Shown here: positions 38,916-49,350 of the stretch, piece by piece | How the letters are laid out: each line of letters begins with the position of its first letter | How positions within the stretch are numbered: position 1 is the stretch's first letter | Assembly (NCBI RefSeq): GCF_025766255.1 | Contig: NW_026516823.1 | Span: 22,118 to 86,117, forward strand | Source of the DNA: Zychaea mexicana | Taxonomy: Eukaryota > Mucoromycota > Mucoromycetes > Mucorales > Lichtheimiaceae | Length of the DNA stretch: 64,000 nt | Direction: 5' to 3' | The notes under the pieces: model-generated | The model's input: the letters and a program-made list of their open reading frames with translations, nothing else | The model's database searches: none | What the model was told of the DNA's origin: nothing | Program-made: the position numbers and the translations under genes

Positions 38916-39140
38916 TTATGTATCATCGAGAACAACTTCGAGATCGAACGTGTCATCCCAGCTTATCACTGACGATGAGGTTGAGCTTTGTGACGGACTA
39001 GGTGAATTGGCGAGAGGGCGATGGTGCTGTTCTACAACAGCGCTTGCTCCAGGGCTCGCATCGCTTGCTGTTGACATTTCGTTAGGGTCATAGCTTATAG
39101 TTGTTGCCATCGATTGGATGTTGGGAGAATTGTTTGACAT
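38916..39140 (-). CDS. Small Ser/Thr-rich ORF (74 aa), unknown
   Basis: Complete frame from ATG at 39138-39140 to TAA at 38916-38918. It starts MSNNSPNIQSMATTISYDPN, is Ser/Pro-rich in the middle and ends in an acidic patch (WDDTFDLEVVLDDT). No family is recognised. It may be a first exon of a transposon accessory gene, since it lies in the transposon island on the same strand as the next two ORFs. Confidence 0.3.
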   Translation of the reverse strand: MSNNSPNIQSMATTISYDPNEMSTASDASPGASAVVEQHHRPLANSPSPSQSSTSSSVISWDDTFDLEVVLDDT

Positions 39141-39387
39141 TGACCCGCGTGTTTCTTTGAAATGCCATATTTATAGCTCACGGTTTCGTCACCAACTCAT
39201 AAGTACGTATAATACAAAATAACGTCATCGATGTTTTTTTTATGTGCGAAGGATATAAAAAATGGTTGGTGCAGAAAATAAATCGGGGATGTTACAATGT
39301 AGTTCGATAGCACTTTGATTAAATATATAATATATAAAACCACCTTCTCTTTCCTGCAGCTAACCTGACGCTAAGGCCGTTTGTGGA

Positions 39388-39870
39388 TTATCGCAGACGC
39401 TTTATTAGACCGTTTCGGTCATGTACACTCCATATTCCATCGCTTGATATCTTCAAGTATCGCTTACATCCTACTATATCACTATAAATAACATTTGAGG
39501 CAAAGTTGGGTCCGAGCTTGTCGAGGATAAACATAATCGTATCCGGAGTTGCCACTCGGAATTCCATAAACAGACCGAGGTAATCCATTTTGTTTTCTGA
39601 CAAAGAAGAAGCGAAACGGCGCAGACCAAGATCGGTCAACAGACCAACACCACCACCATGATTTATCCCTTGTCGTCGTTGTTGTAGTTGCCGTTGTCGT
39701 CGACCTGAGACGCGCAAAACAAGGCTCAAACACGTCATTCGGTCGCTCCAATCGGGTATGGCATCCAGTATTCGGTCCGTAAGCACATTCACAGCGTTTA
39801 GCTGCAATTTTTGTAGACTCTGTCTACATTTCCCTCTCAGCAAGCACAGCAACCCTTCTTCGGTATCTTG
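39388..39870 (-). CDS. Unknown ORF fragment in transposon island
   Basis: The part of the minus-strand frame downstream (in gene sense) of the GA-rich repeat looks protein-like: DTEEGLLCLLRGKCRQSLQK, NVLTDRILDAIPDWSDRM, GLRRFASSLSENKMDYLGLF, TIMFILDKLGPNFASNVIY. The frame's N-terminal end over the repeat is antisense low complexity (Leu/Phe) and is probably not translated. No family is recognised. It could be a decayed accessory gene of the adjacent CACTA-like element. Confidence 0.3.
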   Translation of the reverse strand, partial: QDTEEGLLCLLRGKCRQSLQKLQLNAVNVLTDRILDAIPDWSDRMTCLSLVLRVSGRRQRQLQQRRQGINHGGGVGLLTDLGLRRFASSLSENKMDYLGLFMEFRVATPDTIMFILDKLGPNFASNVIYSDIVGCKRYLKISSDGIWSVHDRNGLIKRLR

Positions 39871-39885
39871 GAACACTTGCGGAAG

Positions 39886-40195
39886 ATGATGTGGAGGGAA
39901 GAAAAGCAGAAGCGGAGACAGGAAGAGAAGCAGAAAGAGAAGCAGAAGAGACAAGAAGAGCAGAAGCGGAAACAGGAAGAGAGGCAGAAGAGACAGGAAG
40001 AGCAGAAGAGACAGGAGGAGAAGCAGGAAGAGCAGAAGCGGAAGCAGGAAGAGAAGCAGAAGAGTCAGGAAGAGCAGAAGCGGAAAACAGGAAGAGAGGC
40101 AGAAGAGACAGGAAGAGCAGAAGCGGAAACAGGAAGAGAAGCAGAAGAGACAGGAAGAGCAGCAGGAAGAGAAGCAGGAAGAGAAGCAGAAGCCG
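39886..40195. repeat. GA-rich minisatellite, ~310 bp
   Basis: Imperfect tandem array built from AGGAAGAGCAGAAGCGGA- and AGAAGCAGAAGAGAC-like blocks, strongly purine-biased on the plus strand. It gives spurious long ORFs (Lys/Gln/Glu or Arg/Glu/Ala on plus, Leu/Phe on minus). Confidence 0.85.
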
Positions 40196-40206
40196 GTTCT
40201 TGTTGT

Positions 40207-40833
40207 CTACCTGAAAGTTAATATATATTCAATTGTGGTTGCTCTAGTGTAGTAGTTATCATACCTCAACTTGCTGGATCTGCCGTAGTTATTCCAGCAT
40301 TCTTGGACGATGTGGCGAGCTGCCCACTGGTCCTGGCAGACAGCAAAATCAATTCCCTGCTTCTTTGCCAGGTTCGTGAAAAGGCTGATAGCCCAGTTGC
40401 TATCCTTGCTTTGCAGCTTAGCAAAGTAGCAGGTCGCGCTGTTGTCAGCACGATCCCGCAATCTCTTCTCCAGAACGACCACAACACGCTCCCGGATGTG
40501 CTTGATGTCCGTCTTGGCTTTGATCAAAGCACCACCTTCAAACTGGTGGTAGCCTTGAAGGAGAAGGCGCTCGACATCATCCTTGTTAGCTTTCTTCACC
40601 ATCTTCCCCTTGGTATTTAGAGCCACTGGGTGGGGAATGAGGGCAACCGTCTCAGCAAGTTCTGCTTCATCGACAACTGGCACCTCGACTAGGGATTGCG
40701 CCGTTAGCAGTTGGTCGAGCTTCTCCAGAATGATTGCTTGATTCGTCTCTACATTGATAAGACGATGCTCCATACGAATGATGACTTGGAGGAAATTGAG
40801 GTTAGCGTTGGAAGGTGTTTGGTTAGTGTTCAT
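40207..40833 (-). CDS. Transposon accessory protein, coiled coil (208 aa)
   Basis: A single frame from ATG 40831-40833 to a stop at 40207. The N-terminus is a likely coiled coil (LQVIIRMEHRLINVETNQAI, then LEKLDQLL). The middle is rich in Lys/Arg/Asp, and the C-terminal part is compact: RADNSATCYFAKLQSKDSNW, then LFTNLAKKQGIDFAVCQDQW, then HIVQECWNN. It lies back to back with the Tnp2-like gene (start codons about 120 bp apart), sharing what is probably a two-way promoter. Divergent accessory genes (TNPA-like, DNA-binding) are common in CACTA elements, so that role is inferred from place only. No domain is recognised. Confidence 0.55.
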   Translation of the reverse strand: MNTNQTPSNANLNFLQVIIRMEHRLINVETNQAIILEKLDQLLTAQSLVEVPVVDEAELAETVALIPHPVALNTKGKMVKKANKDDVERLLLQGYHQFEGGALIKAKTDIKHIRERVVVVLEKRLRDRADNSATCYFAKLQSKDSNWAISLFTNLAKKQGIDFAVCQDQWAARHIVQECWNNYGRSSKLRYDNYYTRATTIEYILTFR

Positions 40834-40952
40834 TTTTTTAAGAAAGAAGCGGTAATTTAAAAGTATTTGTCACCTTAATTAACCAAGTGGCTATAACATA
40901 TCGTTCAATTGAGACTTGCCTATCATTTCATACTCATCGTCCACTATCCACC

Positions 40953-43900
40953 ATGCCCATATATTGTTGCGATAACTGCGATGAGACCTTTAGGTCTGCA
41001 ATAAAGTACAAAAACCACGTCAAAGAACACAAGCGGGAACAGTGCCGTAGCAGCAGCAGTTCGCCTCCACCAGTTACTGCGTTGGTGTTAGCACCCGACC
41101 TAACGAATGCCGATCCCGGTACCTTGATGGGAAACGCTAATCTCGAGGTCCCTCCGGAGATCATTGCGGCTGATCGCGAAAGTGACAGCGTAGACCACGA
41201 GACCAGTGACAACGAAAGCTGTGGCGAAAATAACGACGAAGGTAGCGACGTCGAAGCTATGCTTCCACTTGAGGACGCGCCAACTCGCATTAATGAAGGG
41301 GATGTCGAAGAAATCGATGTTTCAAATATCGAGCAGCAAGCCGAAGATAACAGATGGGATCTCGAACTATTGGCGATTGTTCTTAACTACAATCTTCCGA
41401 GGGATTGTCATGACAATCTGATTAGCTTAACTACAATCTTCCGAGGGATTGTCATGACAATCTGATTAGCTTTTGCAATCGCTTTGCGAAGCACTCTATC
41501 GACAGCTTCAGTAAGTAAATGAGTAGTGATCAATGTATATACATGTTAAACATTTTTCGTAGTGGAAAATCGCAGCTTTAAAGACTTGTGTAGCCCATAC
41601 TTGGCCAGCAAAAGGGCTGGATATATTTGCCCTATCAAGCCGAGGAATCTGGATATGTGCGCGGACGGATGTGTTCTTATCACTGGCAGTCAAGACAAGT
41701 GCCCAAAGTGCGAGAAGCCTCGTTATTTGGAAAACGGGAAGCCTGCACAGGTCATGAGATATATCCCTATCTCACACCTTCTTGCAAGTTTGTTTGCCAC
41801 CGCTACGAGTCGCGATACTTTAAGATTTGGCAACAAGAGTGTAGGAGAAGAAGGCGTCACGCCTGATATTGTTGATGGGCGTGCCTTCGAAATCTGCCGC
41901 CATTTTTTCGATGGAGAGTATGACATTACGCTTGGCTTGTTTGTGGACGGTTTCGTGCCATTCCGTCGAGGCCGTAATAATACAATATCAATGACGATTG
42001 TCCACCTTGTAGTCTTCACGCTTCCTCAATCCGAAAGGTATTCTAGCAACGTATAAAGGTTTGATTTGGCACTGATATAAACCGGATACTATATAGATAC
42101 AAACTGAAGAATATGCTCCAAGTCGCCATTATCCCTGGACCATACAAGCCCAAAGACATTCATAGCTTTTTAAAGCCTTTGATGGATGATCTTCAGGTTT
42201 TGGGAACAATTGGAATGCGAGTGCGTTGTCCTGGCATTCCTGCGCCGATACCAGTAAAAGCGCATCTCATGCTTGCATCTGGAGACATACCTGCTGTCAC
42301 GGATCTTGCATGTCACTCAGGACACACTTCGTACTACGGCTGCAGAGTATGTGTTATCCTTGCTACAAGTTGCGTCAGTCCCAGTGGCAATGGCCGAGCA
42401 AGATATTTCGTTGGTGGAGCTCAGCTGGACCAAAGCAGAAGCAACCGCGAGTATCTTAACGGAGATACGGTAAATATCTGAACATAATGACTATGATATA
42501 GAGGAATACATGCGTTACTTAACAAAAAAAATATACTATCATAGCGACGCGGTTTGTATGGGACACCATTAGCAGCCTTACCGACATTCCATGGGTGCAT
42601 CATTTTTTGGACTTGATGAGATGCATTTAATTGGCCAGAACATCGCACACCAAGTGTACAGATGGATCACGGAAACCTATGCCAATGCACAATTACCATT
42701 TGCCCTCAGTGATGCCGCTATCAGACAGATGGGTATAGCTATGTCGGAATCTGTGTCGAGTCTTCCTATAGGATTAGATGGTGCATTATCAGGTAACAGA
42801 CATACGAATGTGTGCGTGTTTCTCTTTTGCATAACATATCGATATATATACTCCTATAAGATATCTTTACCCGTCCTGCAAGTGCACGTGCGGTTGACTG
42901 GATTGATTTCCTGTCACTCGCTCTGCCATCGATAGTGTTTGAGCAGTTGAACGCTGCTGGATGCCAGCACATCGAGCAACTTAATAATCTGGTTATTGCG
43001 TGTGCCTTGGCTCTTTCTTGGGATATAACCGACGAGCAGCTTATTGACATGGATAAGTAAGTTACAGTCATTTGATTAACTACTTAACTTAACCAACATT
43101 TCTTTTTAGCCGCATCAATTCTTGGCATATGTTCCTCTCTGGTCCCCATATGCCCAATAACATGTACACCATCTGCCACCACCTTCTGCGACATGCGCCA
43201 GATATCATTCGCATGCTCGGACCTCTCAGATCGATTAGTGCACGTCCCATGGAAAGAGCCGTTGGTAAGTGATGTTTACATGTAACTGTCTACTTCATTT
43301 TTAATGGAAACTTGCAGGTGAAGCCAAAAGACGTATACAATCAAGGAAGCTTCCAGGAGTTAATGCCCAGAATGCAAATGTCAAGACTGCCATTATCAGG
43401 CTCTTGGGCAGAGTCCTTGATTTTGAGCACTCGACCACTAGCGACGACAATAAGGCGAATGACGTCTTTTATGTTGGTTGCGATGAAAACGGGGTGAATG
43501 ACTGCGATGATGAGGATGCGCCAGAATTGAGAGGGCCTCGACTGAAAAGGGACGCCAGGTTGACAGACTATAGTCATCTGAGACTTAAGGCTCACCTTAA
43601 ACAGTATTACAAGAGACTGCGAGCTGGCGCGGAGCGGAATGAGGGAGATAGGATGATGATTGATGGCGAAGATGATGTGATGGGACTCGACGAAGTTGGA
43701 AATGCTCTTGAAGAAAGCATAGTTGTCGCACCAAACCTTTTTGTAGACGGCACTGTCTATGAGAGTCTAGGTGCTGGAAATTTGTGCAGTAGGATGGCAC
43801 ACTTTATCCGGCTCGAACTTCCAATGGACAAACACTACCGTTTCGCAAACAGGGAGCAAGAGACCATTTGGGGTGATTTCTTCGGCGACCTTCATCTTTC

Positions 43901-44238
43901 ATTCGCACACACATATCGAGGTTAGGAATTACACTAAAAGGATACTAATCACTTTTGGAGTGTTATAGGGTAGGCGTTTTTTTAACGAAGATTGTGGTGT
44001 TTCAGGAATAACCCGCATTCTTTGCTTGGTGGAACTGAAGCGCGACGTGAAGCTTTCTCAATGGGGTTACCCCACAGGCTCATCACGATCAAATACAAAA
44101 TGGTATGTCACAGAAGCCCAAAACATTCGAAGTTTTGCAGGTACGATCAAATCATCCATTTCAGAAAACGGTCTACATTATGTATATCCTGGATTAGTCT
44201 CTGGCTATGTGAACCTCGGAGACATTAGAAAACTCTGA
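40953..44238 (+). pseudogene. CACTA/Tnp2-like (Transposase_21) transposase, frameshifted
   Basis: Transposase of the CACTA/EnSpm Tnp2 type. Exon 1 has a C2H2 finger (CCDNCDETFRSAIKYKNHVKEH) and an acidic stretch. Later exons, joined in phase, carry the Tnp2 zinc motif CADGCVLI...DKCPKCEKPRY, the core FEICRHFFDGEYDITLGLFVDGF, NMLQVAIIPGPYKPKD, MLASGDIPAV, a CRVC pair, FFGLDEMHLIGQNIAHQVY, VDWIDFLSLALPSIVFEQL, and a last exon ending VYPGLVSGYVNLGDIRKL. Two lesions are visible: a 44-bp tandem duplication in exon 1 (41382-41469), which shifts the frame, and a one-base shift near 42600 just before FFGLDEMH. Most introns keep phase, so decay is recent. Confidence 0.8.
41382..41469. repeat. 44-bp perfect tandem duplication
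   Basis: Two adjacent identical 44-bp units (41382-41425 and 41426-41469). With one unit the exon reads on as ...RDCHDNLISFCNRFAKHSID into a good GTAAGT donor; with two it hits TGA. Confidence 0.95.
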
Positions 44239-44443
44239 AATCCGCAATTGACTACACTTCTACTGCATCTACCCATTCGCCCACAAAAGCATAACGAAGG
44301 TTTGCTCAATTCCCGTTATTCACATGTGTTACTCTCTTTATTATTACCTTTAACTACACCCCTTTCCTTTTCAACTTTCACGCCTTCCCACCACAAACGT
44401 ATTATCTGACTCGTGCCTCTTATATAGTTTAAAAATTTCATTA
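44239..44443. other. Convergent 3' ends, no gene
   Basis: Short AT/CT-rich spacer between the Tnp2-like gene and the opposite-strand accessory gene. Confidence 0.5.
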
Positions 44444-45069
44444 TCAAAGACCTAGCTCGTCGAACAGTTCATCTGTGGTCTGGAGTTTTCGTATTGTTTC
44501 CTCAGCAGAGATGCTATGTTTTTCGATATCGTTCGTACCAGTCGAAGGTATTGTTTCTGGCGCTGAGGAATCGTCGCCGGGAGAGTTTGCGCCATACAAA
44601 TATGGGAAGGAGGGTGAGTATACATGAGTGGAGCCAGATCCATTGCTGCAGGTATTTGATGGCGGTTCTCTATGTATACAGTTACAAAACTTATTTACTA
44701 CAGTGGCAACGAATGACAGCGTGGGATCGCTATTTACTTACCTTTGGTCGCATATAAAACGCGAAAGATCCAAATCAGAATCATAATCACCTCTCTCATA
44801 TTCTTTGTTTATAGCGTCCAAAACGTCATTGCAGTGTTCTGCCAAGTTTTGGCGCGGAACGCCACGCGTTGCTTCGAGCAAAGCTTTTATTCTATTTGGA
44901 TCGTGAAAGTTAAATAAATAAGGGACTATGATAACGTTCTTCTTTGCACATACAATAAGCGCTCCCTGTTGTAATGTTGACGCAAAATCCTATTCACGTC
45001 CAAAACTTGTTCACGGCAAACGCAAGATCGGCTGTTCGTTTCCTCAGTAGTTTTGTACAAAGAGAACAT
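44444..45069 (-). CDS. Second transposon accessory gene, unknown
   Basis: Minus-strand gene ending just beyond the Tnp2-like gene, tail to tail. It starts at ATG 45067-45069 (MFSLYKTTEETNSRSCVCRE) and runs on as STLQQGALIVCAKKNVIIVP, then FHDPNRIKALLEATRGVPRQ, then DYDSDLDLSRFICDQ. An intron with donor GTAAGT follows, and the end is DSSAPETIPSTGTNDIEKHS then RKLQTTDELFDELGL. The first two segments are in different frames near 44990, so there is a one-base shift or an unseen mini-intron. No family is recognised. With the 208-aa ORF it brackets the transposase, suggesting a three-gene element. Confidence 0.5.
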
Positions 45070-45175
45070 GGCAGCAGTCAAATGAATAATAAATGTACCC
45101 AGAGCATTTCAACACAACCACTGGTTATTTAACTTAAGCTCACATCAAGATAGTACTGTTTAATCACAAAAACAT

Positions 45176-45418
45176 CACAAGAATCCACAAGAATCCACAA
45201 GAACCACCAAAAAAAATTGTTTTTTATGCTTTTTGCCGTTGCATGAATGTGAGACAGCAATTTTCCTTTTCGAGTTTGGACCAAGGCGTCGTCTCAACAA
45301 TTTGTTGAGACTACGAATCGCTCAATTTGGAAGCTTCGACCCACCTTCATATGGAAGCCGAATGCTCGGCATTTTAAATTTATTTCTATTCGTGGGTGGG
45401 GCGAACGACCGTTCGCCC
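45176..45418. repeat. Direct repeats and hairpin cluster before LINE copy B
   Basis: ACAAGAATCC direct repeats (45176-45206) are followed by three inverted repeats: GTCTCAACAA/TTGTTGAGAC (45291-45311), GCCGA/TCGGC (45357-45370) and GGGCGAAC/GTTCGCCC (45399-45418). They end about 20 bp before the LINE junction. Possibly the end of the CACTA-like element or a terminator-like remnant; origin unknown. Confidence 0.7.
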
Positions 45419-45437
45419 TTTTTGAGAACACCCTATA

Positions 45438-48400
45438 ACGCGACCCAACGACTTTACGTATCCCATTTGCCAAACATCCAATCATCCATAATCACGATCA
45501 AAAACAATATACTCAAATTATGCGCGTTAAACTGCAACAGTTTACGCAAAACAAACAATCCCGACGCACGGTCATCGCTTATGCGCTTCCTGCGTCTACA
45601 ACAACCACATCTACTTTCTCCACAAGAGACCAACGCAACAACAGACGACATAGCCGATTCTTTCAACAAACAACTTCTGGCCAATAAGGGCCTTTGGACT
45701 CGACATTGTGGCCTTGTGTCCTTTTCACCAGATATCAACATCACCCAGATTAATGTCGACGTAGGCGAATATACATCACGCATCATCTTCGGTCACGTCG
45801 AATCGCCATCTACAGCTTTTACATCCTTTTACATTCTCGTTATTTACGCACCGGCAGATTCCTCATATCGAGTCCGTCACGCTTTTTTCAACCAACTTTT
45901 ACAGTCAGCAATTTTTGATCCCGAACAGCCACTCTATTCAGAACGCCTCACTATCACCGGCGACTTCAATTATAACATACATCTTGATCAACATGCCAAC
46001 CGGGCTCCGGACCAATGGCGTGCAATCATCCAATCCCGTCTCCTAGACTGCATTACCGACGTTACCAAGGAGGCACCACTGCCAACCTTCAGGCGAGGCG
46101 ATTTCTTTTCCTCTACGTTGGATTTCATTCTTGCTACTCAAACTCTTCATCCAATCCTAGCTCGTGCATCAACACAAAAAATCTGCAGCGAATGGTCGGA
46201 TCACGCCTTGTTGACAGCACATTGGGACCTCGGCACCCCTCCGTGTGGCAAAGGCTACTGGCGAGGCAACCCTAATCTGACTCGATTAAAACGGTTTCGC
46301 CACAAACTCGCAGTAAGGCTATCCGACCTGCAACCACGGCTGGAGGCTCACGGCACGGTACAACTGCAATGGGATCATCTCAAAGAGCAACCTGAGCAAT
46401 TTATCCGTGATTATAATTATCAACATTCATGCTGGCGGACGCAACAAATTAAGACGCTTCAATATAAGCGTAACAAAATTTTTCAATCTAATCCCCCACC
46501 AAGCATCCTCACCGTACACCTCGAACGCATTGAGCGCCAACTGGATGTTCTCCAAAGAGAACTAGTGGTGGAGGCGGCGCTGCAAGCAAGTATTCGATGG
46601 CGGGAAAAAGGAGAGATATCGGCAGGATATCTGAAACGGACGGCCGAGAGTCGCCAAAGCCAGAAATTGCTTATGTCAGTGATGCACCCACAGACCAGTG
46701 CCATCGTTCGTGAACCCGCGGAGGTGCAAGAGGCTGCACGCGTTTTCTACCGACAACTGTATTCCCCAGAACCAATTTCAAAACAAGCGCTTACATATGT
46801 GCATCAAGCAATTCCCTCGTCTTGTCGGGTATCACCGACACATTGCCAACGGCTCGTGTCAGACTTTTCAATCAAGGAACTTCAAGAAGGATCGCAACGT
46901 TCACCTCGGAAGAGCAGCCCAGGGATGGATGGTCTCCCCTACGAAATATGGAACCTGGTCCTCCACCATCCTAGATACCGACAGCTGGCCTGTGCCGTTT
47001 ACAACGAGGCCTTACAGGAGAGCCGCTTTCCTGCATCCTGGTTACAGACGTCCATGTGTCTGTTGCCAAAAACGGGTGACTTGTCATCGCTGAAAAACTG
47101 GAGACCGATATCATTAATCAATACCGATGCCAAAATCTTCACCAGACTATTGAACTCTCGCCTGATTAGAGCTGCAGACACTGTCATCAACCCTTTTCAA
47201 ACGGGTTTCATGATGCCAGGGAGGTTCATAGCCACCAACGGGATGTTAGTCAAATTAGCGATAGAACAAACAAACAACGATACAGCCAGCTCTACCATAG
47301 GATTGCTTTTGGATCAAGAAAAAGGTTATGATCGGATCCACCCTACATACCTACGGCAAACTATGCTGCAATTCGGTTTTCCGCCGTCAGTGGTAGAGAG
47401 CATCTCGACTTTGTTCTTCTCGACGCAAATCCACATCAATATTAACGGGAATCTTTGCTCCCCGATCGACCAAGGACGCGGACTTCGTCAAGGCGACCCG
47501 ATTTCGCCAGTTCTGTTCAACATCGCTCTTGAACCTCTGCTTCTGAGGATCATGCACGACTCGTCCTTCGTGGGTTTTCAGCCCAAGTGTGAACCGACTT
47601 TTACCCTTGTTCCCAAACCAACGCCACTCAAGGTTCTAGCCTATGCCGACGATGTTTTTGTGTTTTTGGATTCGCCCGCTGATTTGGCGCGTCTGCGTGT
47701 TCATCTCGACCAATATCAAGCTGCATCTAATGCTCGCCTTAATTCCCACAAAACACAAGCAATCTCTCTGTCCGGTAATCCGTTGCCGCAATGGAATGCC
47801 CAACTGACAGCCGCCGGTTTTCCTGATTGCCACGATCGTACCTGTGCCAACGCCGTGATTTATTTGGGATATCCGCTCGCAACATCACCACGCCAAAACA
47901 ACATTTTCTTTGACCAACTTTTGACGAGCGTACAGACTGCTTGTGATATCCATTCTCATCGACAACTCTCGGTACGCGGCCGGGCAACCATTCTCAACAC
48001 ACTTATTTTGTCAAGATTATGGCATGTACTCCGCGTTGTCAGTGCTGCTCCCTCGACGTTCTTCCGCAAACTCAAATCAATCTGCAGTAACTTCATGATG
48101 ACTCGTATGTTTCCACGCATCAAATACGACACTCTTTGTCAACCAAGAGCATTTGGAGGGGTCGGTCTGCTTGACCCTCTTCTACAACAGAACGCGCTAC
48201 AAATCAGTTGGCTGGAGCCACTACTGAATTTGTCTGCCCATGCCTCTTACCTCACCGCATGCTTGGCACATCATCTCCTGACATTAAGCAACACATACAC
48301 TGACCCCCGCTTCGCTTTGGTCTTTCCGGCAATTCGCCCTACAGCAATGCGATCACCGGACAAAATTAACACGATGCTGTACCGCGCCATCGACAGCCTA

Positions 48401-49300
48401 CAGCTTGACTGGTCTTCTGCTCATCTATCCGCGGCCACTTTTCTGCACTTACCACTCAACTGTATCTGGGCCCCGCTTCCTGGGCACGACAAAATACGTC
48501 GTCCGGGCTTTTCCAAGCTACAAGTTTCGCATTTATTTGTATTCGACCATCAACTCGGGTATATCCGTCGCCGCACCCCGGTAGATGGGATCTACCACCG
48601 CATCTTAACAACCAGATTTTTTACCGACTTATGGGAAGGGAGGATCTACTTTCTTGCCGGATTCGCAAAAGTTGCGATACAACCTACAGCACCAGGGGGA
48701 GGCATTTTGGGTCTCATTGACGCTCAACCTTTGCACCAATACGTACAACAGCAACTGCCACGATGGCGAACCCGAGCATACAAACAACTTTGCGCGCCAC
48801 CACAACACACCGTACCCCAGATCGTCGCCAAACAGTGGAAGCAATTTTGGCGTTGGCCAATGGAACATGGAGCCCGCAACCTATGGTATCGTACCATACA
48901 CAACTCGCTACCAACTGCCGAGCGTCTGTTCCGTCTGGGTCTGCAGGATCTTACCAGTGCTACATGCCGACTATGCAATGACGCTATTGATACTCCCGCA
49001 CACTTCCTAGTGCTTTGTCGCCACCGCCATTCCGTATGGAACCTTATCTGGGGACAACACTACTACACCGAACCGCATACTGATCGCCTTATACATTTTC
49101 TTCAAACGCTCTCGTGGCCTGACCACCATCCTCCACCAACACACCATTCGCACTACGCTCCCACTCTCATAGCCTGCACTATGGGAGGTATTTGGTCGGC
49201 GTACTGGCAATTCATCTTTCACGATACCCCGTACACTATCGCAAGCGTCAAACGCAATATCAACAAAGCTTTAACTCGTTTCCGTCTCGCCGACGCATAG
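45438..49300 (+). CDS. LINE ORF2: endonuclease and reverse transcriptase
   Basis: One uninterrupted frame to TAG 49298-49300, about 1290 codons within the element; the frame also runs on through the upstream non-LINE DNA to 45233. The AP-type endonuclease shows ALNCNSLRK, QETNATT (catalytic Glu), ITGDFNYNIHLDQ (Asp/Asn) and SEWSDHALL (Asp-His). The reverse transcriptase shows LLPKTGDLSSLKNWRPISLI, NPFQTGFMMPGR, GLRQGDPISPVLFNIALEPL and the active site AYADDVFVF. The C-terminus has a CCHC-like CRLCNDAIDTPAHFLVLCRH. All motifs are complete, so the enzyme could be functional. There is no ATG near the element start, and ORF1 is missing, so self-propagation is doubtful. The clade (L1/Tx1-like) is judged by layout. 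Confidence 0.9.
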
Positions 49301-49350
49301 TGCTATTACATCTTGTATTTAAAAAACAAAAAACAAAAGAAAAAAAACTG
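45438..49350 (+). mobile_element. LINE copy B: ORF2 only, 5' truncated
   Basis: Similarity to LINE copy A begins abruptly at about 45438 (ACGCGACCC), exactly after the point where ORF1 ends in copy A. The ORF2 frame is followed by A-rich sequence (49320-49348) that probably marks the tail. I found no clear target-site duplication around these ends. Confidence 0.75.

Noticed and set aside
39886..40195. CRISPR-like array
   Set aside because: No alternation of constant repeats with unique spacers; it is a simple imperfect tandem repeat in a eukaryotic genome.
39868..40221. Lys/Gln/Glu-rich ORF resembling a coiled-coil protein
   Set aside because: It is entirely the translation of the GA-rich minisatellite; other frames of the array are just as open.
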